NCBI GenBank assembly: GCA_903930195.1
Contig: CAIYXH010000197.1
Span: 1-6,085 of the forward strand
Length of the DNA stretch: 6,085 nt
Direction of reading: 5' to 3'
Origin: an uncultured Actinomycetes bacterium
GTDB taxonomy: Bacteria; Actinomycetota; Thermoleophilia; Gaiellales; Gaiellaceae
In this document: positions 5,579-6,085 of the stretch, in pieces
Layout: each line of letters starts with the position of its first letter
How positions within the stretch are numbered: the stretch's first letter is position 1
Made by a program: the position numbers and the translations under genes
Notes under the pieces: generated by a model
The model's input: the letters and a program-made list of their open reading frames with translations, nothing else
What the model was told of the DNA's origin: nothing
Database searches by the model: none

Positions 5579-5637
5579 GTGCCGTTTTTCGGGCGGAGCG
5601 CCCGGATCGACCGGCGACGACGACCCAGGAGGCGTGA
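5536..5637 (+). CDS. Possible 33-codon leader ORF coupled to GSII
   Basis: ATG at 5536, preceded by AAGGCG, opens a 33-residue frame (MEPEQPRWGFSGFFCAVF...). Its TGA (5635-5637) overlaps the GSII ATG as TGATG, the classic arrangement for translational coupling. It runs straight through the terminator hairpin and T tract, giving AGA and TTT codons that are unusual here. It is therefore probably shaped by the RNA structure and not by protein selection. If translated, a ribosome on it would melt the terminator. No similarity to any known peptide is recognised. Confidence 0.2.
   Translation: MEPEQPRWGFSGFFCAVFRAERPDRPATTTQEA
5540..5578 (+). terminator. Intrinsic terminator inside the GSII leader
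   Basis: AGCCTGAG (5540-5547) pairs with CTCGGGCT (5565-5572), one pair being T-G. A single C/T mismatch (5548/5564) follows, then AGCCC (5549-5553) pairs with GGGCT (5559-5563) around a five-base AGATG loop. Seven consecutive Ts (5572-5578) come directly after. It works only on the plus strand, since no T tract lies on the other side. The nearest upstream plus-strand gene ends at 3779, with an opposing gene between. The terminator therefore must act on a transcript starting just upstream, most likely the GSII transcript itself or a short RNA. Confidence 0.8.
5588..5606 (+). other. Third hairpin between the terminator and the GSII ribosome binding site
   Basis: CGGGCG (5590-5595) pairs perfectly with CGCCCG (5599-5604) around a GAG loop. 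A T-G and a T-A pair extend it outward to 5588 and 5606. No T tract follows, so it is not a second terminator. It could protect the 5' end of a processed mRNA, bind a protein, or be incidental to high GC. Confidence 0.45.
5627..5632 (+). promoter_or_regulatory. Strong Shine-Dalgarno of the GSII gene
   Basis: A full AGGAGG lies four bases before the ATG at 5637. A GTG at 5634 would be only one base away, so the ATG is preferred. This is by far the best ribosome binding site in the window, fitting a highly expressed enzyme. It overlaps the end of the 33-codon leader ORF. Confidence 0.8.
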
Positions 5638-6085
5638 TGGCGAAATACAAGCTCGAATACATCTGGCTCGACGGCTACGAGCCGGTCCCGAATCTGCGCG
5701 GCAAGACGCAGATCAAGGAGTTCAAGGATTTCCCGAAGCTCGACGAGCTCCCGCTCTGGGGCTTCGACGGCAGCTCGACGCGCCAGGCCGAGGGATCCAG
5801 CTCGGACTGCATCCTGCAGCCCGTCGCGGTCTACCCGGACCCGGCGCGCGAGAACGGCGCCCTCGTGATGTGCGAGGTCATGCTCCCGGACGGGACGCCG
5901 CACCCCTCGAACGGCCGCTCCCGGATCCCGGACGACCCGGGCACCTGGTTCGGCTTCGAGCAGGAGTACTTCCTCTACCAGGACGGGGTGCCGCTCGGGT
6001 TCCCGAAGCAGGGCTTCCCGCCGCCGCAGGGCGAGTACTACACCGGCGTCGGCTACAAGAACGTCGGCTCGATCGCCCGCGAGAG
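5637..6085 (+). CDS. glnII: Glutamine synthetase type II (GlnII-like), 5' part only
   Basis: The enzyme makes glutamine from glutamate, ammonia and ATP in the cytoplasm. The frame is open from ATG 5637 to the window end, giving 149 residues, a bit under half of the roughly 340-350 usual for GSII. The N-terminal beta-grasp domain is clear: LEYIWLDGYEPVPNLRGKTQI (6-26), LPLWGFDGSSTRQAEGSSSD (38-57) and ILQPVAVYPDP (59-69). The catalytic domain begins with WFGFEQEYFL (104-113), whose Glu108 and Glu110 match the metal-binding glutamates of the family. GEYYTGVGYKN (132-142) follows. This layout is that of the eukaryotic/GSII type, not the 470-residue bacterial GlnA type, which is adenylylated at a C-terminal Tyr. 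GSII is normally not controlled by that modification, so transcriptional control matters more and fits the elaborate leader. The gene is divergent from the membrane-protein gene. Confidence 0.93.
   Translation, partial: MAKYKLEYIWLDGYEPVPNLRGKTQIKEFKDFPKLDELPLWGFDGSSTRQAEGSSSDCILQPVAVYPDPARENGALVMCEVMLPDGTPHPSNGRSRIPDDPGTWFGFEQEYFLYQDGVPLGFPKQGFPPPQGEYYTGVGYKNVGSIARE

Noticed and set aside
5400..5600. Possible tRNA or signal recognition particle RNA in the intergenic region
   Set aside because: No cloverleaf with a GGTTCGAnTCC arm was found, and the conserved SRP tip sequence is absent.
5431..5637. 68-codon plus-strand frame from GTG 5431
   Set aside because: Most of it lies upstream of the likely transcription start and in structured leader. 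Only the ATG 5536 portion is kept as a low-confidence leader ORF.
5424..5903. Minus-strand frame overlapping the GSII leader and GSII start
   Set aside because: The plus strand encodes unmistakable GSII motifs with a strong AGGAGG, so the opposite frame is a shadow.

Overview
The window is very GC-rich. Codon third positions are mostly G or C, GTG starts are common, one predicted lipoprotein has a Thr-rich linker, and a eukaryotic-type glutamine synthetase (GSII) is present. This fits a high-GC actinobacterium. A deep-branching group such as Thermoleophilia is my guess from overall impression, not something the sequence proves.

Layout: (1) A perfect 34-bp palindrome (34-67) sits just past the stop of a leftward gene (73-1785) for a secreted protein with three tandem fibronectin type III domains. 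(2) A 90-bp divergent intergenic region separates it from a rightward pair: a small predicted lipoprotein (1876-2571) and a glycoside hydrolase family 125 protein (2646-3779), a predicted exo-alpha-1,6-mannosidase. (3) Convergent with the hydrolase, and overlapping its last 18 bases, is a polytopic membrane protein (3762-5390, minus) with a C-terminal soluble domain. (4) A 246-bp region (5391-5636) leads to the 5' part of a rightward GSII gene (glnII-like), which runs off the window end.

The first three genes look like cell-envelope and glycan functions: surface protein, lipoprotein, mannosidase and possible envelope-glycan membrane protein. No tight pathway is evident. The last gene is central nitrogen assimilation and starts a new transcription unit.

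The most notable non-coding structure is the GSII leader. Between a promoter-like element and the ribosome binding site lie a strong 10-bp stem-loop, a textbook intrinsic terminator (13 paired positions with one mismatch, then seven Ts) on the sense strand, and a third hairpin. A competing fold would break the terminator. A 33-codon reading frame runs through the terminator and ends in a TGATG overlap with the GSII start. Upstream is an 11-bp-spaced direct repeat. Together these suggest transcription attenuation, or a small RNA, controlling glutamine synthetase. I do not recognise the leader as a known riboswitch class. No tRNA, rRNA, insertion sequence or CRISPR array is visible.
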